9,171 nt of DNA from an uncultured Anaerolineae bacterium (GCA_937129505.1 CAKZNJ010000388.1:1-9171); one strand, 5' to 3'; positions 1-6,460 are shown, counted from the first letter of the stretch. Translations and numbers: made by a program. The notes: generated by a model from the sequence alone, not told the origin.

Positions 1-1
1 T

Positions 2-1018
2 TATATCCAAACTCCCTTCTTCCCATGGCAGAATCCCAACCTCATCCACCAGCATCGTCAGACTGTGCAAAGCTATCTCAATCTGCTCGGAATACACCCC
101 CCTGAAATTAGCATTCGGTCAAATGGCAGCCTGCGATTCCGTTGGAATTCATCCGGACAGAAAGTATCGATCATTATCCCCAACCGCAACAATCCTTTTT
201 TCTTGAAAAAGTGCATTGATTCAATTTACACCTATACCGATTATCCCTCCTTTGAAATTTTGGTGCTCGATGATCACAGCACCGATCCAACCGTACTGGC
301 TTATTACCGAGAGTATCAGGATAAAAACATAAATTTTCGGGTTATTCTAGGTGATGTTCCCTTTAACTTCTCTCGTTCTTGCAATAAAGGTGCTCAACAT
401 GCCTCGGGTGAGTTTCTTTTATTCCTCAACAACGATACCCAAGTTATTGATGGTCATTGGTTGAGCAACTTAGTCGGCACAGCTAATTTGCCAGGCGTTG
501 GAGCTGTTGGCGCCAAATTGATTTACCCCAACGGCAAAGTGCAACATGCCGGCGTGGTGATTGGACTCGAAGGTCATGCCTCTCATGTCTTTCAAGGGAT
601 CGCAGATGATCCTTTTACCCCATACGGACATGTGGATTGGATGCGCAATGTTTCAGCTGTCACAGCTGCTTGCTTGTTAGTACGAAAAGATCTCTTCTGG
701 GAAATCGGCGGTTTCGATGAGCGATTCCAAATTGCCTTTGGAGATATCGACCTCTGTCTGCGGCTTAGAGATGCTGGTTACCGAATTGTATATACCCCCG
801 ATGTTACCTTGATTCATCATGAGGGCAAATCAAGAGGTAAATACATTCCGCCCCACGATCTTCATGCTAAAACTGACTATTTCATCCAAAAAGTCGCCGA
901 AGGCGATCCTTACTACCACCCTGCCTTATCCCGCGCTTGGCGAATACCCTCCCTGCGCTGGGAGTGGGAGCAAGACCCCGTCAAACGGTTGAAGAAAATC
1001 ATCGAAATCTACGGTTAG
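2..1018 (+). CDS. Family 2 glycosyltransferase, 5' end outside window
   Basis: The reading frame is open from base 2 through the left edge to TAG at 1016-1018, giving a 338-residue C-terminal fragment. A GTG at 65 could serve as a start, but it has no convincing ribosome binding site and the frame upstream of it reads as protein (Y-I-Q-T-P-F-F-P-W-Q-N), so I treat the gene as truncated by the window. A GT-A fold GT2 domain begins near fragment residue 54 (VSIIIPNRN). It shows the nucleotide-binding LDDHS at about 89-93, the metal-binding LNNDT at about 142-146, and GGFDER...GDIDLCLRLRDAGY at about 236-260 in place of the usual ED acceptor/catalytic motif. Larger family members carry a second GT domain or helical region ahead of this one, which would lie to the left. 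The role is transfer of a sugar from a nucleotide sugar, probably for surface polysaccharide or glycoprotein; the substrate cannot be told. Family is certain, exact product is not. Confidence 0.88.
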   Translation, partial: YIQTPFFPWQNPNLIHQHRQTVQSYLNLLGIHPPEISIRSNGSLRFRWNSSGQKVSIIIPNRNNPFFLKKCIDSIYTYTDYPSFEILVLDDHSTDPTVLAYYREYQDKNINFRVILGDVPFNFSRSCNKGAQHASGEFLLFLNNDTQVIDGHWLSNLVGTANLPGVGAVGAKLIYPNGKVQHAGVVIGLEGHASHVFQGIADDPFTPYGHVDWMRNVSAVTAACLLVRKDLFWEIGGFDERFQIAFGDIDLCLRLRDAGYRIVYTPDVTLIHHEGKSRGKYIPPHDLHAKTDYFIQKVAEGDPYYHPALSRAWRIPSLRWEWEQDPVKRLKKIIEIYG

Positions 1019-1048
1019 TGGGCTCCATTCGGTAATCTTTTGCGTTAT

Positions 1049-1075
1049 ACTCCCCATATCCTCTATTTGGGGAGT
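1049..1075 (+). promoter_or_regulatory. Hairpin enclosing the Shine-Dalgarno of the second glycosyltransferase
   Basis: ACTCCCCA (1049-1056) and TGGGGAGT (1068-1075) form a perfect 8-bp stem around an 11-base loop, in the 67-base gap between the two glycosyltransferases. The 3' arm contains GGGGAG, the best Shine-Dalgarno-like sequence ahead of the ATG at 1086, so the folded form would mask it. TATACT at 1046-1051 resembles a -10 box but has no clear -35 partner. There is no T-run after the stem, so a terminator is less likely. The pairing is seen; the function is inference. Confidence 0.4.
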
Positions 1076-1085
1076 TGAGAAAGCA

Positions 1086-2003
1086 ATGGAGAACATCCCT
1101 CTGATCTCGATTTGCATCGTCTCCTATCAAACGCGAACATTTCTAAATCAATGTTTGCAGTCGATTTACTCCCATCCCTTCCAGCGGGCATTTGTGTTAA
1201 TCGTCTCGGACAACGGCTCGCAGGATGGAACATCCGAATTATTGCAGAACGCTTTTCCCCAAGTGAAGCTCATCCAAAATTCACATAATCTGGGGTATAC
1301 CGCTGCGATGAATCAAGCCCTGCGCAAGGCGCAAGGAGACTACCTTGTTCAGCTCAATCCTGACACCGAAGTCAAAGAGGATGCTTTTGATATTCTCGCC
1401 GACTTCCTCGAAACCCATCCCGAGGTGGGCATTTGCGGTCCAAAAGTCTTGAATCCCGATGGGTCACTGCAGCGTTCTTGTAGGCGAGGCGAATCCACGC
1501 CATTAGCTGTCATCGCTCACTTCAGCGGCTTAGACCGCCTCTTTCCCAACCATCCCCGCTTGGCTCAGTATTGGATGAGCTATCGCGGCGAAGACGAAAT
1601 TCACGAGGTGGCTGGTGTATCTGGTTCGTGTATGATGATTCGACGGGAGGTGGTAGAACGAATCGGCTATCTAGATGAACGCTTCTTTGCTTACCAAGAA
1701 GACGCCGATTACTGCTTTCGCGCTCGCCAAGCAGGTTGGAAAGTCATGTATGTCCCCACAGCAAAAATCCTGCATTATGGCGGGGTAGGGGGGTCCCATG
1801 TCGAACCCTATCGGTCGATTGTCGAATGGCATCGTTCGTATTGGAAATACTATAGAAAAAACCTGGCTCATCATTATCCCCCTTGGTTCAATGCCCTTTA
1901 CTACGGCATGATGGGGATTAAACTGGGCACTGCGCTTGCCTTGCAATTTCTCAACCTCGGCCGTTTCTCAAAACGCAAGCTCAAAAATCCATCCTCTTTA
2001 TAA
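1086..2003 (+). CDS. Family 2 glycosyltransferase, rhamnosyltransferase-like
   Basis: This 305-residue protein is a complete GT-A glycosyltransferase of the WcaE/RfbF-like GT2 group, often annotated as rhamnosyltransferase. Visible motifs are ISICIVSYQTR near residue 7, SDNGSQDGT at 41-49 (nucleotide binding), LNPDTE at 90-95 (DxD-equivalent metal site), GVSGSCMMIRREV at 177-189, and GYLDERFFAYQEDADYC at 194-210, whose QEDAD is the conserved acceptor/catalytic segment, followed by the conserved His near 230. A hydrophobic stretch at about 265-290 could lie against the membrane. ATG at 1086 is chosen because the family motif starts seven residues in; GGGGAG lies 11 bases upstream and inside a hairpin. 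It follows the other glycosyltransferase by 67 bases on the same strand, suggesting one surface-glycan transcription unit. The sugar and acceptor are unknown. Confidence 0.92.
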   Translation: MENIPLISICIVSYQTRTFLNQCLQSIYSHPFQRAFVLIVSDNGSQDGTSELLQNAFPQVKLIQNSHNLGYTAAMNQALRKAQGDYLVQLNPDTEVKEDAFDILADFLETHPEVGICGPKVLNPDGSLQRSCRRGESTPLAVIAHFSGLDRLFPNHPRLAQYWMSYRGEDEIHEVAGVSGSCMMIRREVVERIGYLDERFFAYQEDADYCFRARQAGWKVMYVPTAKILHYGGVGGSHVEPYRSIVEWHRSYWKYYRKNLAHHYPPWFNALYYGMMGIKLGTALALQFLNLGRFSKRKLKNPSSL

Positions 2004-2037
2004 GGCAATTAATCACTGTTATCATTTGGAGGTCTCC

Positions 2038-2071
2038 CTTTGCGCTGTCCTGATATTCAGGCACAACAAAG
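2038..2071. terminator. Imperfect hairpin between convergent genes
   Basis: CTTTG (2038-2042), TGT (2046-2048) and CCTGA (2049-2053) pair in order with CAAAG (2067-2071), ACA (2063-2065) and TCAGG (2057-2061), with a TAT loop and small internal bulges: 13 base pairs in all. It lies in the 189-base gap between the plus-strand glycosyltransferase and the minus-strand membrane-protein genes, where a bidirectional terminator is expected. No clear T-run follows on either side, so factor-independent termination is uncertain. Confidence 0.4.
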
Positions 2072-2192
2072 ATAATCCGCCAAGGCAGGGAAGATAATCC
2101 CATCAAATGTACCAAGTTTATAGTAAAGCCTCATCTCCCATAATAAGGGGAATTATAGTCGGCGAATTCTCTCCTCTTCTCCCCTCAACTTC

Positions 2193-3032
2193 TCACTCCT
2201 GAATAAACTCCAGAATCCACACGCCGGGGAATGTTTCACCGCTGGCTGTGTTACAAGAAGGGACACTCAGGTTGAAGACCGGTTCGCCCCCGCCAGCGAT
2301 CCGCACTGAATAGACCACATCGGCTTGCATGGTAAAGTCCGCGTACCCTAAACCCGCCTCGGGTTTCAAACCGGTGAAAAAGCGGTCCTCACCTCCCTCC
2401 CAACTGACCAAGATTTCCACCCCCGCCAATTCATTGCCCTGCGCATCCCATACATAGACGATGATCAACCCTTTGCCCAGCGCAGGATCACAAATGGATT
2501 CACGCTTGCGCAAGATGAAGCGAATCTGGCGAGTGGGAGTCAACTGCTGAAGGGCAGAGGTTGCTGTGACAGTAGAGGGAGCATCGGGATTGGGCAGCAT
2601 TGTTGCCCCAGCAGTTGGTGGTATCGAAGTTGAAAAAGGGGCGTTCTGGGTTGGAGAAGAAGGCGTCGAAACGGTAGGGGCTAACAATGTCGCTTGCGCT
2701 TGAGCTAAATCCGCAGCCAGCAAGCCTAAAGCACGGGCTTCCTCGACAGGCTTTCCTTCGGCGAGCCAACGCTGCGCCTGAGCGGCAAGAGTGCCGTAAG
2801 TGTCTTCATCCTTCAGGAGGGCAAGTCGAGCACGAGCGCGCACCAGATCACGGTTTGCTTGATACGCTACTGCGATCAGAGCGCGATATTGATCTTTATC
2901 GGCTGGGGATAACAAGGCAGGCGAAAGATCGGTATATTGCACCGGCTGAATGACCAAAGAGTACACTAGGCCAATAGCTAAACCCAATATCAGACCGGTG
3001 AGCAAATATAGCGAGCCTCGCCGTTCGTTCAT
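2193..3032 (-). CDS. Membrane-anchored protein with helical segment, S/T/P linker and beta-rich C-terminal domain; function unknown
   Basis: I do not recognise this 279-residue protein by name. It begins with a short basic segment and one transmembrane helix at about residues 8-30, with no cleavage or lipobox motif, so it is probably a signal anchor with the rest outside the cytoplasm. Residues 35-115 are predicted helical and Ala/Leu-rich, including Y-R-A-L-I-A-V-A-Y-Q and R-A-R-L-A-L-L. Residues about 117-165 form a low-complexity Ser/Thr/Pro/Ala linker. Residues about 168-279 look like a beta sandwich (IIVYVWDAQGNELAGVEILV, then alternating hydrophobic strands) with two Cys, at about 181 and 259, that might form a disulfide. 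The gene overlaps the upstream minus-strand gene by ATGA, so translation is probably coupled. The N-terminal half resembles the upstream protein, suggesting a paralogous pair forming one envelope complex. Confidence 0.75.
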   Translation of the reverse strand: MNERRGSLYLLTGLILGLAIGLVYSLVIQPVQYTDLSPALLSPADKDQYRALIAVAYQANRDLVRARARLALLKDEDTYGTLAAQAQRWLAEGKPVEEARALGLLAADLAQAQATLLAPTVSTPSSPTQNAPFSTSIPPTAGATMLPNPDAPSTVTATSALQQLTPTRQIRFILRKRESICDPALGKGLIIVYVWDAQGNELAGVEILVSWEGGEDRFFTGLKPEAGLGYADFTMQADVVYSVRIAGGGEPVFNLSVPSCNTASGETFPGVWILEFIQE

Positions 3033-3388
3033 GGCAACTGAGTCCCCACCAGCGGAGTGAGTGCTTCGACTGCTGTAAGCAAGGCGCGCATTTTCTGTAA
3101 ATCGGCATCGCTATAGCCATAACGTTCGCCGAAATTGACCGCCCGTTGAATCAACTCCACTGGTTGGGCACGTTGCAGAAAAGACAAGCGTCCCACAGCA
3201 AGAGCCATGTTCTGGTCAACTGCATACGCTTCGGCTACCATCAAGACAATGTCACTTTGATAATCAATGCGCAGCGCAGAAGCTTGATTTTCAGCGGTTG
3301 GAGAAGGGGCAAGCACCCAGCCGTAACCAATGCCTGCCGCTGCACCGAAGGCAATCGCGATGAAAAAGCGAATCCAGCGTCCCAGCAT
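3029..3388 (-). CDS. Small single-helix membrane protein, paralogue-like partner of the downstream gene
   Basis: This 119-residue protein of unknown function starts at the ATG at 3388-3386. The frame stays open further upstream, but that stretch reads as non-protein-like sequence and overlaps the divergent promoter region, so I reject the longer start. Residues about 6-26 are a transmembrane helix (IRFFIAIAFGAAAGIGYGWV). The rest is helical, with LRIDYQSDIVLMVAEAYAVD near 38-57 and ALAVGRLSFLQ near 62-72. The same pattern (P-x-x-Y/L-x-x-D, AY near the middle, A-x-x-R-L-x-x-L) occurs in the downstream gene. Its TGA overlaps the downstream ATG. No Shine-Dalgarno lies at proper spacing (AAGG is only two bases from the ATG). 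A weak TTGCCC/17/CAGAAT promoter at 3423-3395 would place the transcript start at or near the ATG, which suggests but does not prove leaderless translation. Confidence 0.7.
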   Translation of the reverse strand: MLGRWIRFFIAIAFGAAAGIGYGWVLAPSPTAENQASALRIDYQSDIVLMVAEAYAVDQNMALAVGRLSFLQRAQPVELIQRAVNFGERYGYSDADLQKMRALLTAVEALTPLVGTQLP

Positions 3389-3576
3389 AACCTTATTCTG
3401 CCACAGGAAGCCTATTCGGGCAAGTGAATGGTGGAGTTGAACGAAGCGACAGATCTCAAAAGTTCGCTCTCTTCCAAGACGCAGGCAAGACACCGATGCT
3501 TCCAAATGGTCAAAAGGTAGGCGTTTCTCTATGCTTCCGCCTTTGAGAAAGTCTGGGAGTAAAAGCTGCAATGTAT

Positions 3577-3606
3577 TCCCAATGATGGGAGAGTTTAGGG
3601 TACAAT
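3577..3606 (+). promoter_or_regulatory. Weak promoter and small inverted repeat ahead of the MFS gene
   Basis: TACAAT at 3601-3606 is a fair -10 box, which would give a leader of about 8-10 bases before the ATG at 3621. No good -35 lies 17 bases upstream. Instead a small inverted repeat, TCCCA (3577-3581) and TGGGA (3586-3590), occupies that place and could bind an activator or repressor. Only the sequence is seen; function is inference. Confidence 0.3.
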
Positions 3607-3620
3607 CAGAGCCAAAGAAA

Positions 3621-4772
3621 ATGGAACAGCGGGAATTAGACCGTCGCAACCTCTCTATGCTGATTTTAGCCCACATGATGACCGACCTCAATCAGGGGGC
3701 AGTGCCGGCGCTTATCCCCTTCCTAGTGGCTAAGCAAGGGTTGAATTATCTAGGTGCTTCGGCGATTACCGTTGCCGGCACCTTGATTTCGTCACTATTG
3801 CAACCCCTCTTAGGTTTTCTTTCGGATCACAAATCCCTTTCTGGGTTATTGGTTGTCGGACCGTTGCTAGGTGGCTTGGGAGTAGCGCTGAGCGGCAACC
3901 TTCCTAGCTATGGATGGGTCCTGCTTGCTATCCTGACCAGTGCGATTGGCGTGGCAGCCTTCCACCCTGAGGCTTATCGTTACGCCAATTACTACTCCGG
4001 CTCCCAAACCGCAACCGGTATGGGAGTCTTCTCAGTGGGCGGCACAATCGGCTATTCGCTCGGACCGCTTGTCCTGACCTTTCTCGTTGTCCAAGGGGGG
4101 TTATCTGCTACCGCATGGATGTGTCTGCCCACCCTTGCGATCGCCCTTTACTACCTTTTTCAACAATCAAAACTGCGCTCCATGCGCAGAGAACAACAGC
4201 GTTCTTTGGAGCAGAGAGGAAAAACTAACTGGCGGGCAATGTCTCTATTGCTCTCCGTGATCGTGATGCGCTCAATGTCTTATTACTGCCTTTCGACGTT
4301 CGTGCCCCTGTATTTGATTTCAGCTCGGGGTTTCTCCACCCCGCTGGCAAACAGCGCCTTAACCGTGATGTCGCTGGGCAGTGTTGTCGGGGCTTTGCTC
4401 AGCGGTCCAATTGCCGATCGCATCGGGCGGCGGCGCGTCTTGTTTTGGATGGCTATTCTGATCAGCGTTTCCATTCTTCTCTTTGTCAAAGCTGCAACCG
4501 CTTTCTCTTTTCCCGTCCTAGCGGTCGCCAGCGCAGCACTTTCCGCCTCGTTTACCATCTCGATGGTCTTGGGCCAAGACTATGGGCGGGGCAATTTGGG
4601 TCTTGCTTCGGGTTTGACTGTCGGTTTAGCCGTAGGATTTGGTGGGCTCAGCGCACCGATCTTTGGGTTTATCGCCGATCGCATCGGCCTGACCATCACC
4701 CTCTCTTCCGTTGCCATTCTGCCGCTGCTGGCAGCTGCGCTGATTCTCGCCTTACCGAAAGAGACGCTATGA
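3621..4772 (+). CDS. MFS exporter, fosmidomycin-resistance (Fsr)-like
   Basis: This 383-residue inner-membrane protein has about twelve hydrophobic helices typical of the major facilitator superfamily. The N-terminal half carries Fsr-family signatures: H-M-M-T-D-L-N-Q-G in helix 1 (residues about 18-26), SLLQPLLGFLSDHKS at about 58-72 (motif A region), AFHPEA at 113-118 and SVGGTIGYSLGPL in helix 5. A second motif A, GPIADRIGRRRV, opens the C-terminal half. Fsr-type proteins use the proton gradient to expel small molecules; the substrate here is unknown. The frame is open back to an ATG at 3531, but the extra 30 residues are polar, unlike the family, and cover the promoter region, so MEQRELDRRN at 3621 is preferred. 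No strong ribosome binding site is seen. The TGA overlaps the start of the methyltransferase gene, so the two are expected to work together. Confidence 0.9.
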   Translation: MEQRELDRRNLSMLILAHMMTDLNQGAVPALIPFLVAKQGLNYLGASAITVAGTLISSLLQPLLGFLSDHKSLSGLLVVGPLLGGLGVALSGNLPSYGWVLLAILTSAIGVAAFHPEAYRYANYYSGSQTATGMGVFSVGGTIGYSLGPLVLTFLVVQGGLSATAWMCLPTLAIALYYLFQQSKLRSMRREQQRSLEQRGKTNWRAMSLLLSVIVMRSMSYYCLSTFVPLYLISARGFSTPLANSALTVMSLGSVVGALLSGPIADRIGRRRVLFWMAILISVSILLFVKAATAFSFPVLAVASAALSASFTISMVLGQDYGRGNLGLASGLTVGLAVGFGGLSAPIFGFIADRIGLTITLSSVAILPLLAAALILALPKETL

Positions 4773-5407
4773 ACTTCGACGAAAAAGCACGGGAATGGGA
4801 TCTGAATCCCATGCGGATCGAGCGAGCTCAGGCGGTAGCAGCAGCCATCCGCCGCCATATTCCGCTCAGCTCCCAAATGAGCGTGCTGGAATACGGCTGC
4901 GGCACCGGCTTGCTCAGCTTCGAGCTGCGTCAGGAATTAGGCGAAATTACACTTGCCGATAATTCCTCGGGTATGTTGCAGGTGCTGCGGGAAAAAATCG
5001 CCGCAGCCCAAGCGCCTAATCTATTCCCCATGCAGCTTGACTTGCTGATTGATCCCCTCCCCGATCGACGCTTCGATCTGATTTACAGCCTGATGACTCT
5101 GCACCATATCCCCGACACAGCGCGGATTTTGAGCCTTTTCCATCGCCTCCTGCAGCCAAATGGCTATCTCTGTATCGCCGATCTCGATCAGGAGGATGGC
5201 ACTTTCCACAAAGAGCCTTTTGAGGGACACCTAGGGTTTGACCGCCAAGCCCTCGCCGAGTTGGCAAGCGTGGTCGGTTTTGAGGTTTTGGGCTTTGAAA
5301 CAGTCTATCAGATGGTTAAAATAGTAGCAGGTCAGCAACGCGCTTACCCGCTCTTTTTAATGACTGCTCGAAAAACCGCATCCGAACTTTCAGCTATACA
5401 GGAGTGA
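4769..5407 (+). CDS. Class I SAM-dependent methyltransferase
   Basis: This 212-residue soluble protein has a Rossmann-type SAM-binding domain. F-D-E-K-A-R-E-W-D opens the protein as in many small-molecule methyltransferases. Motif I is EYGCGTG at 41-47, motif II is LADNSSGML at 62-70 with the ribose-binding acid at D64, and SLMTLHHI at 107-114 is the motif IV/post-IV region, followed by the hydrophobic LQPNGYLCIADLD at 128-140. The short C-terminal part (FDRQALAELASVVGFEV) matches the end of the Methyltransf_11/25 fold. The ATG overlaps the exporter stop as ATGA, so translation is coupled. The frame is open further upstream, but that part is the exporter gene read out of frame. Substrate is unknown. 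Modify-and-export of a toxic small molecule is one reading of the pair. Confidence 0.88.
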   Translation: MNFDEKAREWDLNPMRIERAQAVAAAIRRHIPLSSQMSVLEYGCGTGLLSFELRQELGEITLADNSSGMLQVLREKIAAAQAPNLFPMQLDLLIDPLPDRRFDLIYSLMTLHHIPDTARILSLFHRLLQPNGYLCIADLDQEDGTFHKEPFEGHLGFDRQALAELASVVGFEVLGFETVYQMVKIVAGQQRAYPLFLMTARKTASELSAIQE

Positions 5408-5415
5408 TTCGACAT

Positions 5416-5496
5416 GCTCAGCAGGCACCTCCAAACTTGAACGAAGCAGATCAGCGCAGTTTTGCGCTGTCCAAAGTTTCGCCTGTGCTGCTGAGC
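5416..5496. repeat. Nested 81-base inverted repeat in the leader of the YedF-like gene
   Basis: Three symmetric helices can stack. GCTCAGCAG plus CAC (5416-5424, 5426-5428) pairs with GTG plus CTGCTGAGC (5485-5496) with one bulged G at 5425. AAACTT (5433-5438) pairs with AAGTTT (5474-5479). CAGCGCA (5452-5458) pairs with TGCGCTG (5463-5469) around a GTTT loop. It begins nine bases after the methyltransferase stop. No T-run follows. It could be a processing or mRNA-stability element, an attenuator, or a small structured RNA. I match it to no known riboswitch class and it has no tRNA features. The pairing is certain; the role is not. Confidence 0.5.
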
Positions 5497-5590
5497 AGCG
5501 GATTGCCTTTTCATCCATAGCCAGCAGACTCAGGCTGGCGTTCATTTTCTGCCTCAGAGACGAGGGGATTTCCTGAATAGGGCATTGCGC

Positions 5591-5626
5591 AATCTCTCCT
5601 TGGTTAAAAAATCTAAAGAGGAGATT
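5591..5626 (+). promoter_or_regulatory. Hairpin sequestering the ribosome binding site of the YedF-like gene
   Basis: AATCTC (5591-5596) pairs perfectly with GAGATT (5621-5626). The helix extends through a T-G wobble, one mismatch and CTT with AAG (5599-5601 with 5616-5618). The 3' arm carries AGAGGAG (5617-5623), an excellent Shine-Dalgarno seven bases before the GTG at 5631. The 5' arm overlaps the palindrome ATTGCGCAAT (5584-5593), which could compete with it. This arrangement is compatible with translational control, but a ligand or trigger cannot be inferred. Confidence 0.4.
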
Positions 5627-5630
5627 GAAT

Positions 5631-5981
5631 GTGTCAGACTTTGATTCCAACACCGTTATTCTCATCACCCGCAACGGCATGGGCGATGCCCACCCTGCCC
5701 TGCAACAAAAACTGATCGGCACTTATCTCTCCCTGCTCGACCAAAATAATCTCTTACCCGGTGCGATCTGTTTTTACACCGAGGGGGTTAAGTTGGTTGT
5801 CGAAGGGTCACCCGTTTTGGAAACCCTTGTTTCGCTCCAAAAGAAAGGTGTCTACTTACTGATTTGCAGCACCTGCCTAGATTTCTTCCAACTGGCGGAA
5901 CAAGTGCGCGTTGGGATAAAAGGAGGCATGACCGACATCATCGAAGCCCAGCGACGGGCGACAAAGGTGATTTCGATCTAA
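5631..5981 (+). CDS. DsrE-family protein matching the C-terminal domain of selenium metabolism protein YedF
   Basis: The GTG at 5631 is chosen because AGAGGAG lies seven bases upstream; a TTG at 5625 in the same frame overlaps that stem and is less likely. The 116-residue protein has one DsrE/DsrF-like alpha/beta domain. Segments ITRNGMGD (13-19), FYTEGVKLVVEGSPVLE (48-64), KKGVYLLICSTCLDFF (71-86) and the C-terminal TKVISI match, from memory, the C-terminal half of YedF (TIGR03527-type). C79-x-x-C82 is the conserved Cys pair. YedF is typically a fusion of a TusA/SirA-like domain and this domain, found in selenium-utilising bacteria and thought to handle sulfur or selenium as a persulfide or perselenide; its exact reaction is not settled. 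The TusA-like half is absent here and no such sequence is readable upstream. The convergent selenoprotein gene nearby supports the selenium link. Confidence 0.85.
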   Translation: MSDFDSNTVILITRNGMGDAHPALQQKLIGTYLSLLDQNNLLPGAICFYTEGVKLVVEGSPVLETLVSLQKKGVYLLICSTCLDFFQLAEQVRVGIKGGMTDIIEAQRRATKVISI

Positions 5982-6027
5982 CCCGCGATCAATCCCTGTA
6001 ATCAAGCTCACAAAGTTATCACTTTAC

Positions 6028-6069
6028 AACGAAGCGCGAGCAGAGTGCTCGCGCTTCGTTATCTCTTTT
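6028..6069 (+). terminator. Strong intrinsic terminator after the YedF-like gene
   Basis: AACGAAGCGCGAGCA (6028-6042) and its exact complement TGCTCGCGCTTCGTT (6046-6060) make a 15-bp perfect stem with a GAG loop, followed by ATCTCTTTT. It lies 46 bases after the TAA of the YedF-like gene and fits a rho-independent terminator of the exporter, methyltransferase and YedF-like unit. The 3' T-run is modest for a stem this strong. Confidence 0.85.
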
Positions 6070-6395
6070 GCCATGGTCTCCCTGCTAGTCAGCGAAGTAG
6101 ATGCCAGTTTCATGCCCAAAAACACTGCTTCCCGAATTTTGGCAACCATCCATAACCTTGTGGAAGTCAAGTCAAATGCAGCTTGTCCCGTCGAACGCAG
6201 TGAGACTGCTTAAAGATTCCTCAGTCGCTGGCGCTTCTTCGAAATGACATGTCCTCCAATGTCATGTCGAACCAAGTGAGGTAACTTGCCCGCTTATGGC
6301 ATAGCAGGACCCAAATCCTACCGATCGCTTAAATCGGCGCCTAAACTTCCCAAAGCTCACTCCAAGTTACAAAACGGATAGCAGCTTATTTCGCC
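6070..6395. other. Intergenic spacer without a credible gene
   Basis: No ORF with protein-like composition and a ribosome binding site was seen on either strand, and no tRNA arms. The only organised content is the palindromic repeat at 6190-6285. The rest is unremarkable sequence with scattered stops. Confidence 0.6.
6190..6285. repeat. Degenerate palindromic intergenic repeat, copy 1
   Basis: Inner arms TTCGA-A-ATGACAT (6238-6250) and ATGTCAT-G-TCGAA (6259-6271) form a 12-bp stem with one mismatch around GTCCTCCA. Outer arms are imperfect: AAAGATTCCTCAGTCGC (from 6212) faces AAGTGAGGTAACTTGC (to about 6288). GTCGAACGCAGTGAGAC at 6190 repeats the theme of GTCGAACCAAGTGAGG at 6266 as a direct repeat. 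A related copy lies at 8822-8960. Similar 'TCATTCCGAACGAGCGAAGCGAGTGAGG' elements are, to my knowledge, dispersed between genes in Anaerolineae and other bacteria; they may be MITE-like or REP-like. No transposase is present. Confidence 0.55.
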
Positions 6396-6435
6396 TGTCA
6401 ACATGCCACCACCTTGACGGTTTTATTTGTCAACA
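6396..6435 (+). promoter_or_regulatory. Direct repeat TGTCAACA, candidate upstream regulator sites
   Basis: TGTCAACA occurs at 6396-6403 and again at 6428-6435, 32 bases apart, about three helical turns, so both would face the same side of the DNA. TTGAC at 6414-6418 lies between them in inverse orientation and can pair with either GTCAA. The pair sits about 26-65 bases upstream of the -35 box of the small-peptide promoter, a usual place for activator sites. Confidence 0.35.
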
Positions 6436-6460
6436 GCACCTATTCCCAACAAAATTGTTA

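Noticed and set aside
3531..3620. Exporter start at ATG 3531
   Set aside because: The extra 30 residues are unlike the family and the stretch contains a -10-like box directly before the ATG at 3621.
3389..3691. N-terminal extension of the minus-strand small membrane protein to 3691
   Set aside because: It would place 101 residues ahead of an evident N-terminal membrane helix and overlap the exporter gene start.
4445..4768. Longer methyltransferase reading from 4445
   Set aside because: That part is the exporter gene in another frame; the SAM domain needs only the ATG at 4769.
5405..5440. UGA at the methyltransferase end as another Sec codon
   Set aside because: The domain is complete, no Cys-type motif surrounds it, and readthrough would add only about ten residues.
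5390..5545. Minus-strand 51-codon ORF with GAGG ahead of its ATG
   Set aside because: It overlaps the inverted repeat and the methyltransferase end, has no recognised homologue and could be chance; kept only as an alternative in the findings.
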